Below, in pieces: positions 9,483 through 22,800 of a stretch of DNA of 64,000 nucleotides (the first letter of the stretch is position 1; every line of letters begins with the position of its first letter). The stretch is taken from positions 22,871,883 to 22,935,882 of the forward strand of contig NC_088789.1 in NCBI RefSeq assembly GCF_949628265.1, in the 5' to 3' direction. Origin of the DNA: Cloeon dipterum. Taxonomy: Eukaryota > Arthropoda > Insecta > Ephemeroptera > Baetidae. The position numbers and the translations under genes are program-made. The notes below the pieces were generated by a model that ran no database searches, had not been told where the DNA came from, and saw only the letters and a program-made list of their open reading frames with translations.

Positions 9483-12400
9483 ATGAGTCCTATCGAGTGG
9501 GACGATTTGCTGGACTTGGTGGACCGACTGGTCAAGGAGAAGTTCTTCATAGCCAACGAGCAGAAACAGCTTGAGCAGCTGAATGAACGGGTTAGAATTT
9601 GATTTTGCTGTTTAACAAAACAAATCTAATATGTTCTTTATCAAAAGGTGTGTCATGCATCCTCAAAACTTGCGCAGCAATGCTGGATCGCGGGCCAGCT
9701 GAGGGCAAATTTGAATAGACTGATCTATCAAGGCTTCAAGCCGATGGTCTGCTGTCAAAGACTGAACCAGCTGGAGAATATATTGTTCATAGACGCTCGA
9801 AAGCGACTAGGTAATGTCCACAGAAATATAGAACCTTTTTATTTATGTCCCTGAAATGAAGATTAGAATAAAGTTTTCATTTTTATGCTTGAAGGACGTG
9901 ACATTATAAATCATTTTTTAACTGGCGGAGTTCATGTAAATTTTATAATTTAATAGAAAAGTTGAACAAGGAAAACATTTTAAAATTTAGCTAATAAATT
10001 TTAAATCTATCGTGATAAAAACAGTGTTAAACTATGTTTGATTATAATATAAAAAACTGAAATTATTTTTTTCACCTTCAGAGAAATCTAAAATATTATT
10101 TAAGTTTAGTGCTTGTTAATTTTTTGTCTATAACAACAATTTGTTGATGTAGGATTCATGGAGGCTCAAAACTACGGCACATTCCTACATTCCCTGCGCA
10201 ACTCGCCACAGCTACTGGCTTCGTGCCTGGCGGCTGCTGAAAAAATTGGAGCACTCCAAGCGGCTGTGCTGGGCCCTATGGCACACACCCTGGTTGGTGG
10301 ACTCTTTGGAGGCTGCGTCCTCGCAGAAGACGAGCGTCTGCTGCTCAAGCTCATGCGTGAGCTCATCTACCTTCAGGTTTGCTTGATTCTATTGACTATA
10401 AATTAATTTGTAATAATCATGAAACTGTATTTATTGACAGTTAAAGTCAAATGGTTTTGTGATGGTAATGTAGACCCTGATGTCGGTCGTCCCGATATTT
10501 TTCTAACATTTTTGTGTTTCAGGTGGCGCCGCACCAGGAGCCAACCCGCATGTTGCGTCCGACCTCGTGCGCCTTCTCCCGGCTCTACGCTGTCTGGCAC
10601 GAAGGTCTGTTCACAGCCAAGCTCTTCCTCACAGGAGCACTTCACGGGCCGATTCTGCAGCTGCTCTCTGACGACGACGCCTATCTGGACGCTGATCCTG
10701 CTAAGATGCTGCTTAGGTAATGTGCCAAAAAAGCTAAATTCTCTGTGAGTTAAAAAAAATGTCTTTTTAGATTCACTCCAGAAGCAAGTGCGCTGAAATT
10801 TGGCGTTTCTGGCACTCCGGAGTTCGAGGACGCGACCAAGAGGTACAGAGAGTGGCTGGTGAATCGGCTAAATGCAGCTCTGAACCACTTTATCGAGGGG
10901 ATCCAGACCAACATGTTTCTCTTTCCTCATCCATTGAAATGGATCGTCAGGCAGTTGCACATTTTACTCACTGAGTCAAGCCAAATTGATGCCAAACAAG
11001 TGAGTAGAAGGCTTAAAATTGAAGGAGTGTTGTTAAGAAAGCCGCTAAATTTCCTTGCTCCTTGCCGAATAGTCGTCAATGTCCAAATTTTAATTTCTTT
11101 TTGGCTAGTACTAAGGTTAAGCTGTGCCAAATAGATTTAACCAGTCTTCTTTGGATAAATTTGGCTAATTTTAAAACTCTGTGTCTCTGAGATAATACAA
11201 TGATGTTCTCAAAACCATATCATAAAAGTTTAAAACCCCATTGATCGCCCATTTCTTTTTCAATATAGGCAAATTAAAAAATTAATAGATCCTCAAATAT
11301 ACCATCCTTGATTTTGCCAACAATTTAAAGTTACTGTTGCCGATTTTTTACCAAATTTACTCCGCAGGTGAGCATAATGTGCACCGATCTGGTGTTTGGC
11401 TCATTCATCTGCCCAGCCATCGTAAACCCTGAGATGTATGGCATCACCGACTTGCCCATGAGTGACATTGCTCGGTTCAACCTGATGCAAGTAGCTCAGA
11501 TCCTGCAGCGGCTGGCCATTTGGCAGTGGCAGGAAGTCGACTCTAAAGTGATGGACCTGTATTCGCAGTACGACAAGAACTGCTTGTGTTCCATCATGGA
11601 GGAAATTCTCGAGGGTAACAGCGAGTGTCTCGTAGATGAGAGCGAGAAACCGAATTCTCTGTCTGGTCTCACCAGAATGGCTGTGGTTATGACCGAAAAT
11701 GAGCTCCATAGTCTAGTGAGATTTTTGTCTAATTGTTTGTCTCCATGTCAAGCTAAAATTTTGCCGATTTCAAGGTGAATATTCTTCAATCAGTCAGCAA
11801 CTCTAATTGTGAAAACGTTGATGATAAGGCACTGTCAAGACTGCTCACTCAGCTCCCTACCACTGCTCACAAACTGAAAGAGCTAAGAGAGTCTAAAAGA
11901 TCTTCTGCGTCTCACGCGTTACTGCAACCCTCCACCTCTGGGCATGCGCAAAAACACTCAGGTAAAATTAAACAGAATCATCCAGAGAGGTGGAGATCAA
12001 TGGGTTTTTTTCCTCAAGGAAAAAGCAAAGTCAGCAGAGTATTTTCCGCGCCGCACGGTGAACATTCAAACGGCTTAGAAGACAAGATTGAAGAAGATGA
12101 GGCTGACAATTCTCCTGAGGAAGTGCTGGTCATTCCGTTTGGAAGCGAGTCTTATGAATGCGTCGGTCTTCTGCCAGAGAACAAAGTAAAAATAAATGAA
12201 AAATTAAATTAATAAAATGGCTCAGCTCTGCGCAGATTTTCCCTCAAAATTTCTATTTGGTGCATCCTGAGTACATCCGCGCAGAGCCGTGCAATTTGAT
12301 AATTTTAATTTTCATACAATTTCGTATTAATAATAATTTTGATTAATTCAGTTCCTGGAGCACAACGGGCCTGACATGTCCGTCTTGGATGCGCAGTCAA

Positions 12401-15400
12401 ATCAGGGGCACACGCATGAGAAAAGAACCAGGTTTTCGCTTTCCCACGATGATGGTTCCATAGGTAAATTATTTGAAACAGATTTTCAACCGATTCTGGA
12501 TTTAAAAAAATCAGTTTCAGCTGGAAATGTGAGTGACAACTTGGAAGCTGTTTCGGAAGCAGCGTCAAACCACAGTGCCGCGTCTTCCTTGGACATTGAG
12601 GAGGGCGAGGAGAACGAGGAGGATCCACAAGATAACCTTTCAGATATGGTGTCAGCCAATGTGTCAGGGAGGGGAACGCCGAGCATCTCTGGCCGTGACA
12701 CGCCTTCCAGCCAAGTGACGGAGAGCGAGGAAATGGCCAATGTGAACCAAGCGCAGCCAAGGTGCGAAAACTGCTATTTAATTTATTTTGTATCATTATT
12801 TTTTAATATTCTTTGATTTACTCCCAAATCTGAGGTTGTATTAGGTTAAATTTTATTTAAAAAAAAATATTAGGAAGCGGAAAACTCATAACCTAGACTA
12901 ATCTTCTATATAATATAGTATAATTTGTAATTTTTTTACCACAGAGCTATGCCGGAAAACAACCGACCATCTGCCCAGCTGGGAGAGCTCGCCGGCCCTC
13001 CAGTGGCACCTTCTGTGATGCCTCCGCCAAAGCAGCACTCGCGAACGGACATTGATGACAAGTTCGGCAAATTTGAGATCAAGAAGCTGATCGAGGGCGA
13101 CGAGACGTTCTCACTGGTGTCCGACACGTGGAGCACGGACGTGCTGGCCAGCGACAGCGAAATGGTGGAGCACTCGTCTGAGAACAGCTTCCCCGTCGGT
13201 CAACCTTTGGCAATGCTGCAGTCAGCCAGGATCAACGATCAGAACATTCCGACAGTCGGCATGCTTGATGTGTCCGAAACTGCCTCCGAGGCGTGGAGCA
13301 CAGACGTTATGGCCTCTGACTCGGAACGAATGGGTGAGGTCGACACTGACGACGCTGGAAGTGTTGCCAGGTAAGAAATTGTTATTTTTCACCGTTTATA
13401 GTTCGTTAATTGTTTTTGTCAGTTTTAAAAGAGCTTAATATAATAATATGAATTAATTTGCCATTTTGCTCCTTTGTGTTCAGGTCTGATGACGTTGGAC
13501 GGTCTGAAATTGACGGGGAGACCAACAGAGACACCCCACCCTTGGCTGCAGGTTAGTTTTTAAAGGAATTTTCTTTCGAGGCATCTTGTATGTCCTTATT
13601 TAATTAATTTTTTGAGCTTCTAAAGTTTTAAACAGCTGAAATTCAATATATTTTGTTGCCTAAAAAATTAGCAATGATGGGTAAAGAGGGTGGTTTCTCT
13701 TCATATTAAATAAATGGTAAACTTTTTATCAAAATATTCTTCTAAATAATAAAAAAGGCATGTAAATGGTGTCCCAAAAATGATAAAATATCTATCTTTT
13801 ATTTTTTGTTTGAATTTGCGGTTTTTGCAACCCTGACGATGCAAGGTTGATTTTTATGTAGTAATTTACTTAAAAACAAATCAAAACCATTTTCCTTTCT
13901 AATCGTCAGCTATGTCGTTCCGGCCCATTCGAATGGAGCTGCCAGTCCTGCGCGAGTCCCCGGCGCCCGTAGTGGTGGCGCCAAAGGTGAGCTTCCCCTC
14001 GTCAAGCAACTCGCCCCTGCGCGGCGCCAACGAGCTGTACCTACCGCCGTCGCCGCCAAGCAGCGTGGCGGCGGGCGGCGGCGCCGACTTGCGCGACGAC
14101 GCCGAGCCGGACGGCGAGAGCAAGCTGAAGCCGGAGAACAAGGCGCGCATGCTGTCATCCAGCACTAGGTCGGAGGACTCGACGGACAGCAAGCAAACCA
14201 ACTGCAGCATCGGCCTCGACGTCGAGACGGTGGCGTCGCCGATCCCAAGACTGAGCACCACTAGTTTGGCTTCCTCCAGTAGTAGCAGCATGGGGGCTGG
14301 CAGCGACGCCAGAGGGCAGTCCAACACACCAGGTGCGTTTTTTAGCGTTAAAAAATCGATACAGAATTGATGCAAAAATTTAAATTCAATGCTTTGTTAG
14401 AGGTTACAAGCAATAATAATAATTGCCGAAGCCACAACGAATTGTAGGTTTATTACAGCAATTGTTTGCGGTTTTTGCAGCAATATTTTACGACTTATCC
14501 ACTGAGTTCATGCTAGTAGCAATCAATAAAAATTTTATGTCGACACATTTAAAACGTGACCAGAAATTTTACCGATAAAGTGGTCAGTCGTAATATATTT
14601 ATTAATTTTCTGGACGATACCGACTTCTCTTACCAGATTTTGTGGCTTTATTTTAAATATGAACGTTCAGTTTGCTCAACCAATAATTTAGTCCAGAAAA
14701 CTATTAAATTTAAAATTGTAATGCCCACAAATCGAAATGACGGAAATCAGAATTTGTGTTAATTGCCTGGCTTTGTCTGTAGTTTTGCAGGAAAACAGCG
14801 TCGAGTTGAGGGCAGACCTGTCTGCAAGCAACAAGACCCCGACCAACATTCCAAGCTCGTCCACTGGCGCCATTCCGAAAAGTATCAGCTTTGATAAGAC
14901 TGCGGAGAGAGGAGATAGGGTAGGTCTTTTGATTCACTCTGAGAATTACCATCTTCACTGTGTCAACTCTTGCAGGATCAGGATGATGAATCGAAAAACA
15001 AAAGAGGAAGTTTCTTCAGGAATATCAAGTTGCCTTTCAAGTCAAGGGGCCGCAAGTCAACCAGGCCGAGTCATGAAGAAATCAGAGGGTAATAAAGCGT
15101 GGATTTTTGAAGTGTGTTTAAAATCGTATTTTAAAAAAATGTAGAAATGGTGACAGTAGCGACGCTGTATTCAGGAACAGGAGGAAAGGAGATGAAAATA
15201 ATCTCATGGGTTAGTTTTAATTTAAATAAAATTGTCTGTTACTGAAACAATCTTTTAACTAGATTCCGAGGAAATATTGGCCAAGTACAGGCGAAAGCCC
15301 GGCGGCCAGCCTTCCTGCTTAAGGCAGGATTCAAAGGAAGGCCGTGAGAACGGAATCGATGAAGATGAAGCTGAGGACGAGCACCTGCATATTGATCCTT

Positions 15401-17461
15401 TGCATCCCGAGCTCAGCTACGCTTTTGCCGACGCGAAACGTAAATTGAGACTGGTTCTTTGCACTGTCGATGGAGAGGGCGTCGGTCGGAAAATCCTTGA
15501 CAAAGTGAGTGTTTAAAGCATACTCTAGAAATTAAAAATTGGATGTTCTGGTGGCGTTGTAAAGTAATTTTTTTTATAAAACTGCTTTTAATAGTTTAAT
15601 CCTACAATCCTGTTTATATATGAAGGAAGTTATTGACTTACGTAGAGCTTAAGTCTGAAAGTCCTAATTATAGCTATTTTTGTCTTAAAAAATCGAAATT
15701 TGCTTATGAATTTTGTGAATGTTTTTTTCCTATTATAAAGATCACAAAACCAGAAATTTAAATAACCTGTGAAAACTGGATCCCAAACCATCTAATTTAA
15801 GCCATCTCTTTGTCAAAAGAACCATCCAAATTTCCTAACCCTAGTAAGAAGCAAGTTTAAATTATTATCATTATTATCATTATTATTTAACATTGAGTTA
15901 TAAATTTAATTCATCACTTAATTAATCTGGATTTGCATTAGCGAAACTCTCGCAGTCGCGCGTCTGAGAAGCTAACCATGCTGCTAAAGCTGCTACTGAC
16001 GGAAGCGATGAGCATGCAGGACGAGGGTCTGATCGCGCAGGTGCACGAGGTGCTGCGTTGCGTCCATCTGTTTGACGACGCCGGCTGCCGGAAGCTAATC
16101 CAGGGGTTGAAGGACGACTACTTCAAACGCGCGCCATATGTCGCCTACATCACTAGGAGCAAGTCAGGCCTGCTCACCACCCACTCTTCCATCAAAAAGT
16201 AACGCTTATCTTTCTCGAAGCGAGTAGATTTTAATTGCTGATGTTTCAAGGCTTCTTGAGCGAATCAAACGCGAGCGGACCGCCAACGGACGTTACGTGA
16301 TCAAGATGTGCGTAAGGCTGTACCTCGAGCAACGTGAGGACCAGCTTAGGCTGTTTGAGAGCAACTTCCAACAGCTCACAATGCCTGATGAGAAAACTGA
16401 GCTTTTGTACAACTTCCTCGAGGAGCTGGCGTCCGAAATGGAACGAGATCCTCTCTGGCGAGGTGATTACATCTTAAATAATTATGCTAATACTCACAAT
16501 TTCTGCTTATTTTTATTTTTAATTCTAAAGCATTGGTTAATTTTTCTACCTGATGCATGAAAAATTTGGCATGGATTAATTATTTGGGAAAATACGAAAT
16601 TAAACTAATTGAGAACCTGACAAGGAACTAAATTAATTTTCTCATACATTTTAAGTCATGCTGATTAATTCTTCACTCTTTAGCAGCAAATGAATCAAGA
16701 CTCGACATTGCACGTCAGATAGTGGAGCAGACTGTGATCAGCAGGGTTTACCTGAACGCCCTATATCCTAATGGAGAAGGAGATATTTCTAGAGATCAGT
16801 AAGTTCTCTAATATATTCTAACTCTCGCTGACAATTAATTTGAAAATTCTCTCTTCAGGGTTTTGCACGAGCATATGAAGCACTTATCAAAGATAATTAC
16901 TCTCAACCACAAAGACTTACGAATTCCAAAGGTAAATAAATATTCAAAGCAAATTAATATTATAAATTATATTTTATCGATTTAAATAATGGATGAAATT
17001 CGTGTTTAGTCATTCCAGTACGAGTGCCCGTGGCCCAGCGCTCAAGCGAAAATCTCAATTTTGGGCGCATGCAAAACGCCCAAAGAAAAAGTGCAGTGCG
17101 TGGTGGATTGTGCCAAAACGATAATGCGTCTGCTCGAGCTGGCACACAACCAGTCCACTCCGGCTGCTGACGACTTCACGCCAGTTCTCGTCTATGTGTT
17201 GATAAAGGTAATGAACCTCATTTGCACCTTTAGACACCAAAAAATTAAAATGGTGATAAATAGCAGACTCACAATAAATAGATTTGGTTTTTCGCAACAC
17301 CACGGCGCTAATTTAAATTTGTATCACAGGCAAACCCGCCAAGCTTGCTGAGCACAGTGCAGTACGTGAACGACTTCTTTGAGTCGAAGCTGTCGGGCGA
17401 GGAGTCGTACTGGTGGGTGCAGTTCTGTTCCGCCATCGAGTACATCAAAACCATGGATTAG
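9483..17461 (+). CDS. GAPVD1: GAPVD1: RasGAP and VPS9 domain endocytic regulator
   Basis: Twenty-one coding exons: 9483-9590, 9648-9810, 10153-10376, 10523-10716, 10771-10999, 11368-11715, 11775-12185, 12352-12761, 12945-13370, 13484-13551, 13910-14332, 14783-14919, 14976-15088, 15145-15209, 15263-15504, 15942-16198, 16251-16462, 16684-16798, 16859-16931, 17010-17207, 17330-17461. Phases agree throughout, giving 1515 residues (human about 1478). The N-terminal third carries the RasGAP fold with [13 protein letters not shown] near residue 316. The middle is Ser/Asp/Glu-rich with repeated [16 protein letters not shown] motifs, probably regulatory. The C-terminus (about 1345-1510) is a VPS9 domain with [40 protein letters not shown] and SGEESYWW, nearly as in human. 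It activates Rab5-family GTPases during clathrin-mediated and insulin-responsive trafficking. Two exons (14783, 16684) have tandem acceptors; the choice at 14783 is forced by frame. Confidence 0.93.
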
Positions 17462-18124
17462 CCAGCCAGCCGCTTTGGTGCGTGATACACATTATGATAC
17501 ATATGAATATATTTTGCCGGGTTGAATTGCGCTGACGTTCATTTGGTCGTACTCGAAACGTAAGCTTATATATCTCTCTCTCAGTCAAAGTAACAAATCG
17601 TTGATTATGAATCGAATCTATAATATCTGCTCATGTTTATTTTTTCGCAAATACATTCTTTCCACTTTGAAGCAAACAATTATTCTTCTCGTAATACGTC
17701 ACAATAGACTGCTTTACCGATGTATACTTTGTGAGCTCGCTTCATAGAAGAATATTTTGAAATTATCAAATGACATAGAACAGTATGATATATAATAATA
17801 TGTACTATAAATCTCTATATCTTATAGTAACTGTTGATTAGTTGAAATGGATACGTTGAATATAATATATATTTAGTTCTAGTCTTTACACATGTAAAAC
17901 TCTCTTCTTCGACCTATGTAATGAAAGCCCGGTTTTTTGTTAAAATGTTTTACCGCCGCTCTCGCTATTTGTATATGGAGTATTTGGTTCAACGGCGTTT
18001 CGAATTATACATGTCATATATAACATTCGTTCTTCCCTTGGTGTTTAAGCTATAAACATAAATTATTTGACCCTACCTATATTTTCTTATTTTAACTTGG
18101 CTGAACACAATATTAGTTGAAATC

Positions 18125-18130
18125 AATAAA
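18125..18130 (+). other. Poly(A) signal of GAPVD1
   Basis: AATAAA about 660 bp after the stop. The region 17462-18124 is AT-rich and has no open frame of note, as expected for a 3' UTR. Confidence 0.55.
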
Positions 18131-19595
18131 ATATGTTTCTAATTATCGACGCATTGCGTTTCTTTTTTTCGCTTTTTAACAATTACTTTGGCAAAACACA
18201 TCACTATATTCAACGATTTTGAGCACCATCGATATCAGCTAACGCACAAGACTAAATGTAGCCTGAAGGAATTAAATCAGGACGGGATTTCTTACATTTC
18301 TTATGCCTAAATTGAAGTCAACATTTGCGGACTAGACTAGAAAATGGCAAGTCCGCACAAATTTCTCAGTTTTTTTTTTGCTATCCAAAAGTTGCGAGCT
18401 CAAGCGTTAAGGAAATTCTCAGCGGTTTGAGATCGAGGTGGTAAAAACAATTTAGGGACGGTATTTAAGAAAGACTGGAGGATAGCCGTGTTTTGGAATC
18501 ACTGGTTCTTTCAGTCACAATCACGACCAAAACTCTTTTGGCTTAACGAGATACCTCATCCAGTCTCACTTCTAGGGGCCTCGCCCTTGCAGGCCTCTAA
18601 TTCACAATTATTGGCAGTGTTCGCCAATTTTCACCATCAAGTTGTTTTTACCCAGAAAATCCAATACAAAATTCTGGTACCAATTCACCAGTTTCGAAAG
18701 CTAATTAGTGGTCGTAGCCGCCAATAGATGGCGCCAGTGGTTGCTTTCAATTTTAACGCACCTCCGCTGCGACTTATTAATTTAAAAATATTTCTTTGGA
18801 TGTGCTTAAAACAAAAATAAGTCGAAAAGTTGTTTTTCACATTTTTACGGCGATTGGCTGAACACGTCAAATAATTAATTTTAAGGATTGAGAGTTAAAT
18901 CGTAGCGGAAGTGCCTAAAAAATCTGAAGTATACGATGGCGCCATCTGTTAGTTGCTTCGAACACCTAATGCTTTCGCAACAACTGTTAAATTTCAATGG
19001 GAAAACCCGCAGGTATTTTAACGGGTAACAAATTGTAATTATTCTCTTTGAAGCAATTTCTATTATCAATTTGGCCCTTTGATTGTTGTCTCTTGCCCCT
19101 TACCTAAACCTAAATGGAAACATAACAGATGATTAAAAAGTTTTAGAAAAACTAACTAGCTCTACGAGTCTACGCTGTGTGGAAAATTAAGTCTGGATGG
19201 TTAGCTAATAGTGAAAAATTCCGTGAGGCAGAATTAAATAACACAGCTACTTTTTCAGCCCCGCAGACCTCATCAGCAGTACTTAACCTCCAAAACAAAA
19301 TTAATAATCAAGAATTTCTCTCTTAGCCTAAAATCCTTTTTGAATAGGGCAGCAGTTCGCAGCCGTCAGAAAAGTACCAGGGAATTTTCCTTCGTGATTT
19401 CTCTTGTTAGAAAAAGTGGGATTTCTCTCTCTTTGAAATAAGCTTTTCATTACAATGGATATGGTATTTTTGAGCAGGTGAATTTTTGTTAGGGAAGTTA
19501 GTAAATCACAGGGAGGACGAGTGGCGCGGTTGGAAAGATTTTTCGATTTTTCTCAGAAATTAAGAGCCGGATTTTTTTCTCTGCAGCTAATATAT
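18131..19595. other. Intergenic spacer with a dispersed repeat
   Basis: No gene seen. About 18715-18960 holds a dispersed repeat also found near 32620-32770, 33355-33385 and 63130-63300; its signatures are an ATGGCGCCA block and a downstream tggatgtgct(g/t)(g/a)aaac block. The rest is AT-rich without recognisable features. Confidence 0.5.
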
Positions 19596-19601
19596 TTTAT
19601 T
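19596..19601 (-). other. Poly(A) signal of the CAP-domain gene
   Basis: AATAAA on the minus strand about 240 bp after the stop codon of the gene ending at 19841. Confidence 0.4.
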
Positions 19602-19840
19602 TTCGAGGCAAATTACTGCTGATGATGCCTGCGAGGCCGAAACAGCTGCTGTAAAGTACGAGAACGCGATATTTAATTTTTCCTCATATAATTTTCAGTA
19701 TTAACTAACCGTCTGAAATCAATTTTCCACACAGAGCTAGTTTTTGTTCGAAGATCAGAAGACTCTATTAAATTTGTCACTCTATTGGACGTGTTCTACA
19801 TTGGCGGGGTAGAAAATTGGCATTAAGCAAGGAACACTAA

Positions 19841-22800
19841 TCAGCGCCGGCTGATTCTGTGGTGGTGCGGCAGCAGGGTGTGCGTACCCATGACGCTGGA
19901 GTCTTCCGATTCGATTGACGAGGTGGACGAGCTGAGCGTGTAGCCGCCGGACACGCTCTCGCTGTCCTCGTGCACCATGGACATGTCGAAGCGGAGGTCG
20001 CTGCCCGGCAGCGGCGGCCGCACGTTCTTCTGGTAGAGGCCGTTGACGTTGCCGGGCGGATAGTAGTTGGCCACCACGATCACGCGTCCGTTGCGGCTCT
20101 GTGCTTTCCCCAGGCCCAGCTGCTTCGTCGACACCCAGACCAGCTGCGTGAAGTGGCCTTTGTGCACACCAAAAGCAATTTATTTTAATTTTGTTGAACA
20201 GTTCATCCTTGGATGCCATTGTGGAGATAAATTTAAATGGACTTTGGTTGGAGATGGAGTTGAGTTTATTCATACCGATGGCTCTAAGTAAGGTTTTGCT
20301 ACTCCTGCAGTCTAATTATGATTTAAAAATAAATAGAAAATTTAAAATTAAGCAATGGAACATTATTTGTTTCAACATTTTAAAGAAGTGGACTTACGAT
20401 GCAACAAAATGACCGGCTTTTTTACTGTATTTCTATTACAGTTATAGGACTGTAAATTTAAGACGCTTGATAATTTTTCTGAGCTTCTATAGTCGTCATG
20501 GGGCGGACCAATAAGCATAAATCATGCTATTTTAAGTCATTTAAGCCACACTCAAAATCTTCCAGGGCCAAAGGTCTGGGGAGTAAATGCATTGTTTAAT
20601 TCGTGTCAGAAAATTTTCTAACGTTTTTTAGCTCTAAATTATTTTTTGAGCGGTTGCAGCGGCGAATATCATCATTTTTTCACACGTGTGAAGGTCGGTT
20701 ATTAGTTCTTCAGGTTAAAAATTAAGCTAATAAAGAAAATGATGGTACTCTTGAACATTTCAACATATTTTTTAATTCGCATTATGAAAGTTGGTTGAGA
20801 AAAGTTGCTACTATTGTTTTTTTATAAATAACAAAGTCAAGTCGCTTATATTTGACAGTCTATCTGGTTTCCAATTCACGGATTTATTTATAAAATTGTT
20901 ATTTTCTTCCAAGTGAATGAGAAAATAAAAAAAATTATTTTAACAAGAACAAAAATTCATAATTTTTACTATGAAATCTGTTGAAACACAAAATAGAAGT
21001 ATACCCTTTCCTGTTTCCCCTCCCAAAGTTTCTAGACAATTACCGAGGATGTGCCAACTGTGAAATTATGATCGTTATGATTCAACCTACCTGCGTTGAC
21101 ATTAGCGTGAAGCCGGTCGGGCTCTTTGAAAAAGTCGTACTGCCTCATTGCGCCATACCAGTGAAGAGCGACGTCACGGCCTAGAAAAGCGAGAAACTTT
21201 ATGTTAGCTCTCTCAGTGTTGGTGTGTAGCTGCTGGAATGCACACCAGAAATTTCAACATGCGCCTGTGGTCCAGTCGGTCTGCAAAACAGATTCTGCCC
21301 GATTTGCCGATCGTTGCGATAGTAAAATGTGTTCGTATGCGCCAGGTGATTTGCCCATGCCTGAGCGTACGCGCACAGCTGCAAACCGATCATGACATAA
21401 TTAATTACTGCAAAAAATTAAGTGCATGCGAAATTTAAAAAAAGTGAAGTGAAGTTGTGCTTAAAATCCCTGAAAATAATTATTTTTAGTTCGTGATGTG
21501 ATTAATTTATCGAGGTTAATAAATTCACCACATTCCTTGATCATGGAAACCAAGTACCTTTTATTTCGCGGCAGGTTTATAAAGCTAATTAATAAAAAGA
21601 AGCAAAGAAAAATCACGCTGTTTAAAAAATATTTCCAGTCTAAACAATTACCAAAAAATAAATATTCATAGTTGGTCTAATTGAGGGAAAATATCTGCCT
21701 GCGTTTTTCTTGGATCCACGAAAAGGAATTTGGACTGGCTGGTTTCCAGTTTGCATTGCCGGGAAGTGTACATGGAGAATAAATTAACCTCGATTTGTCG
21801 ATCATCAAGCCAAAATTTTCTCGGGGATAGAAGGTTCCGTCAACTCTCCACTTTTGGATAGCTTTAAACCATGACCTTTTTAACATTTAAATAAATTAAC
21901 AATAGTCTCTTCATTCCACAATCTATAAAATGACGATTTTAAACTACAATTTTTTCAGAGATTAGCCAATTTTTTGGCAACCTCAAAATCTTGCAAGGAT
22001 AGGAAATAACATAATTTATTGCTCCATTACAAGATTTTCAATGCTTGATTGATTTCCCTGAATGGGTCGAAAATACGCCTCATTCCTCAACTTAGAAAGT
22101 TACAAAGAATGACCTAACCTCAAAGGATATAAATTACAGTATAAGGTATTAGATCAATTATTTATTCCTGGCCAAAAACGTTCAGTGCAAAAGGTAATGA
22201 GGTGTAATTAAATATTTTAATGTGAAGGCCACTTGAAATTTGGGAGTAAAATTTAATTTTATTATAACTTTTAAAAAGAAACAAGGAGATCCATTGAGTA
22301 ATTAGGACTAGATACCATCCTGAGCAGTATTTTCACTAGCTCTAGCTGTAATTTGGCAGTATACACTGCACCGCTAGAGAATATCGCCTTATTTGATATT
22401 CCTAGATTACTAACGTCTAGGATTTATTTGGATATAGTCTCGAGAAAAAATTAAATAATTAGACTGCCAGGTCAAGGAGCAGTCTGGTGGTTTACAGTGA
22501 ATATATATGCAATAAAAAAGTATCAATATAGGGCTACGCTCGTTTATTTTTTTTGTCTGGAGTTTTGAGCAAAAATTGTCTAATTTGTGCCTAAGGTCGT
22601 CAATAGTATTGCCTCGTCTCAGTTAAAAATTCCTGCTTATTTGGTGAAAAAATGTTTTTTTGTATTTTGTTCGATCTTTATTTACTTCTTATTCAAGGCC
22701 ATATATATTGGCTATAACAGTTGCTGGGTATTACCAAGCAAAAGTTTTTCCTCTAATTTTAGCGGCATTATCCTGGCGATAAATTTACGCAGATTAAAGC

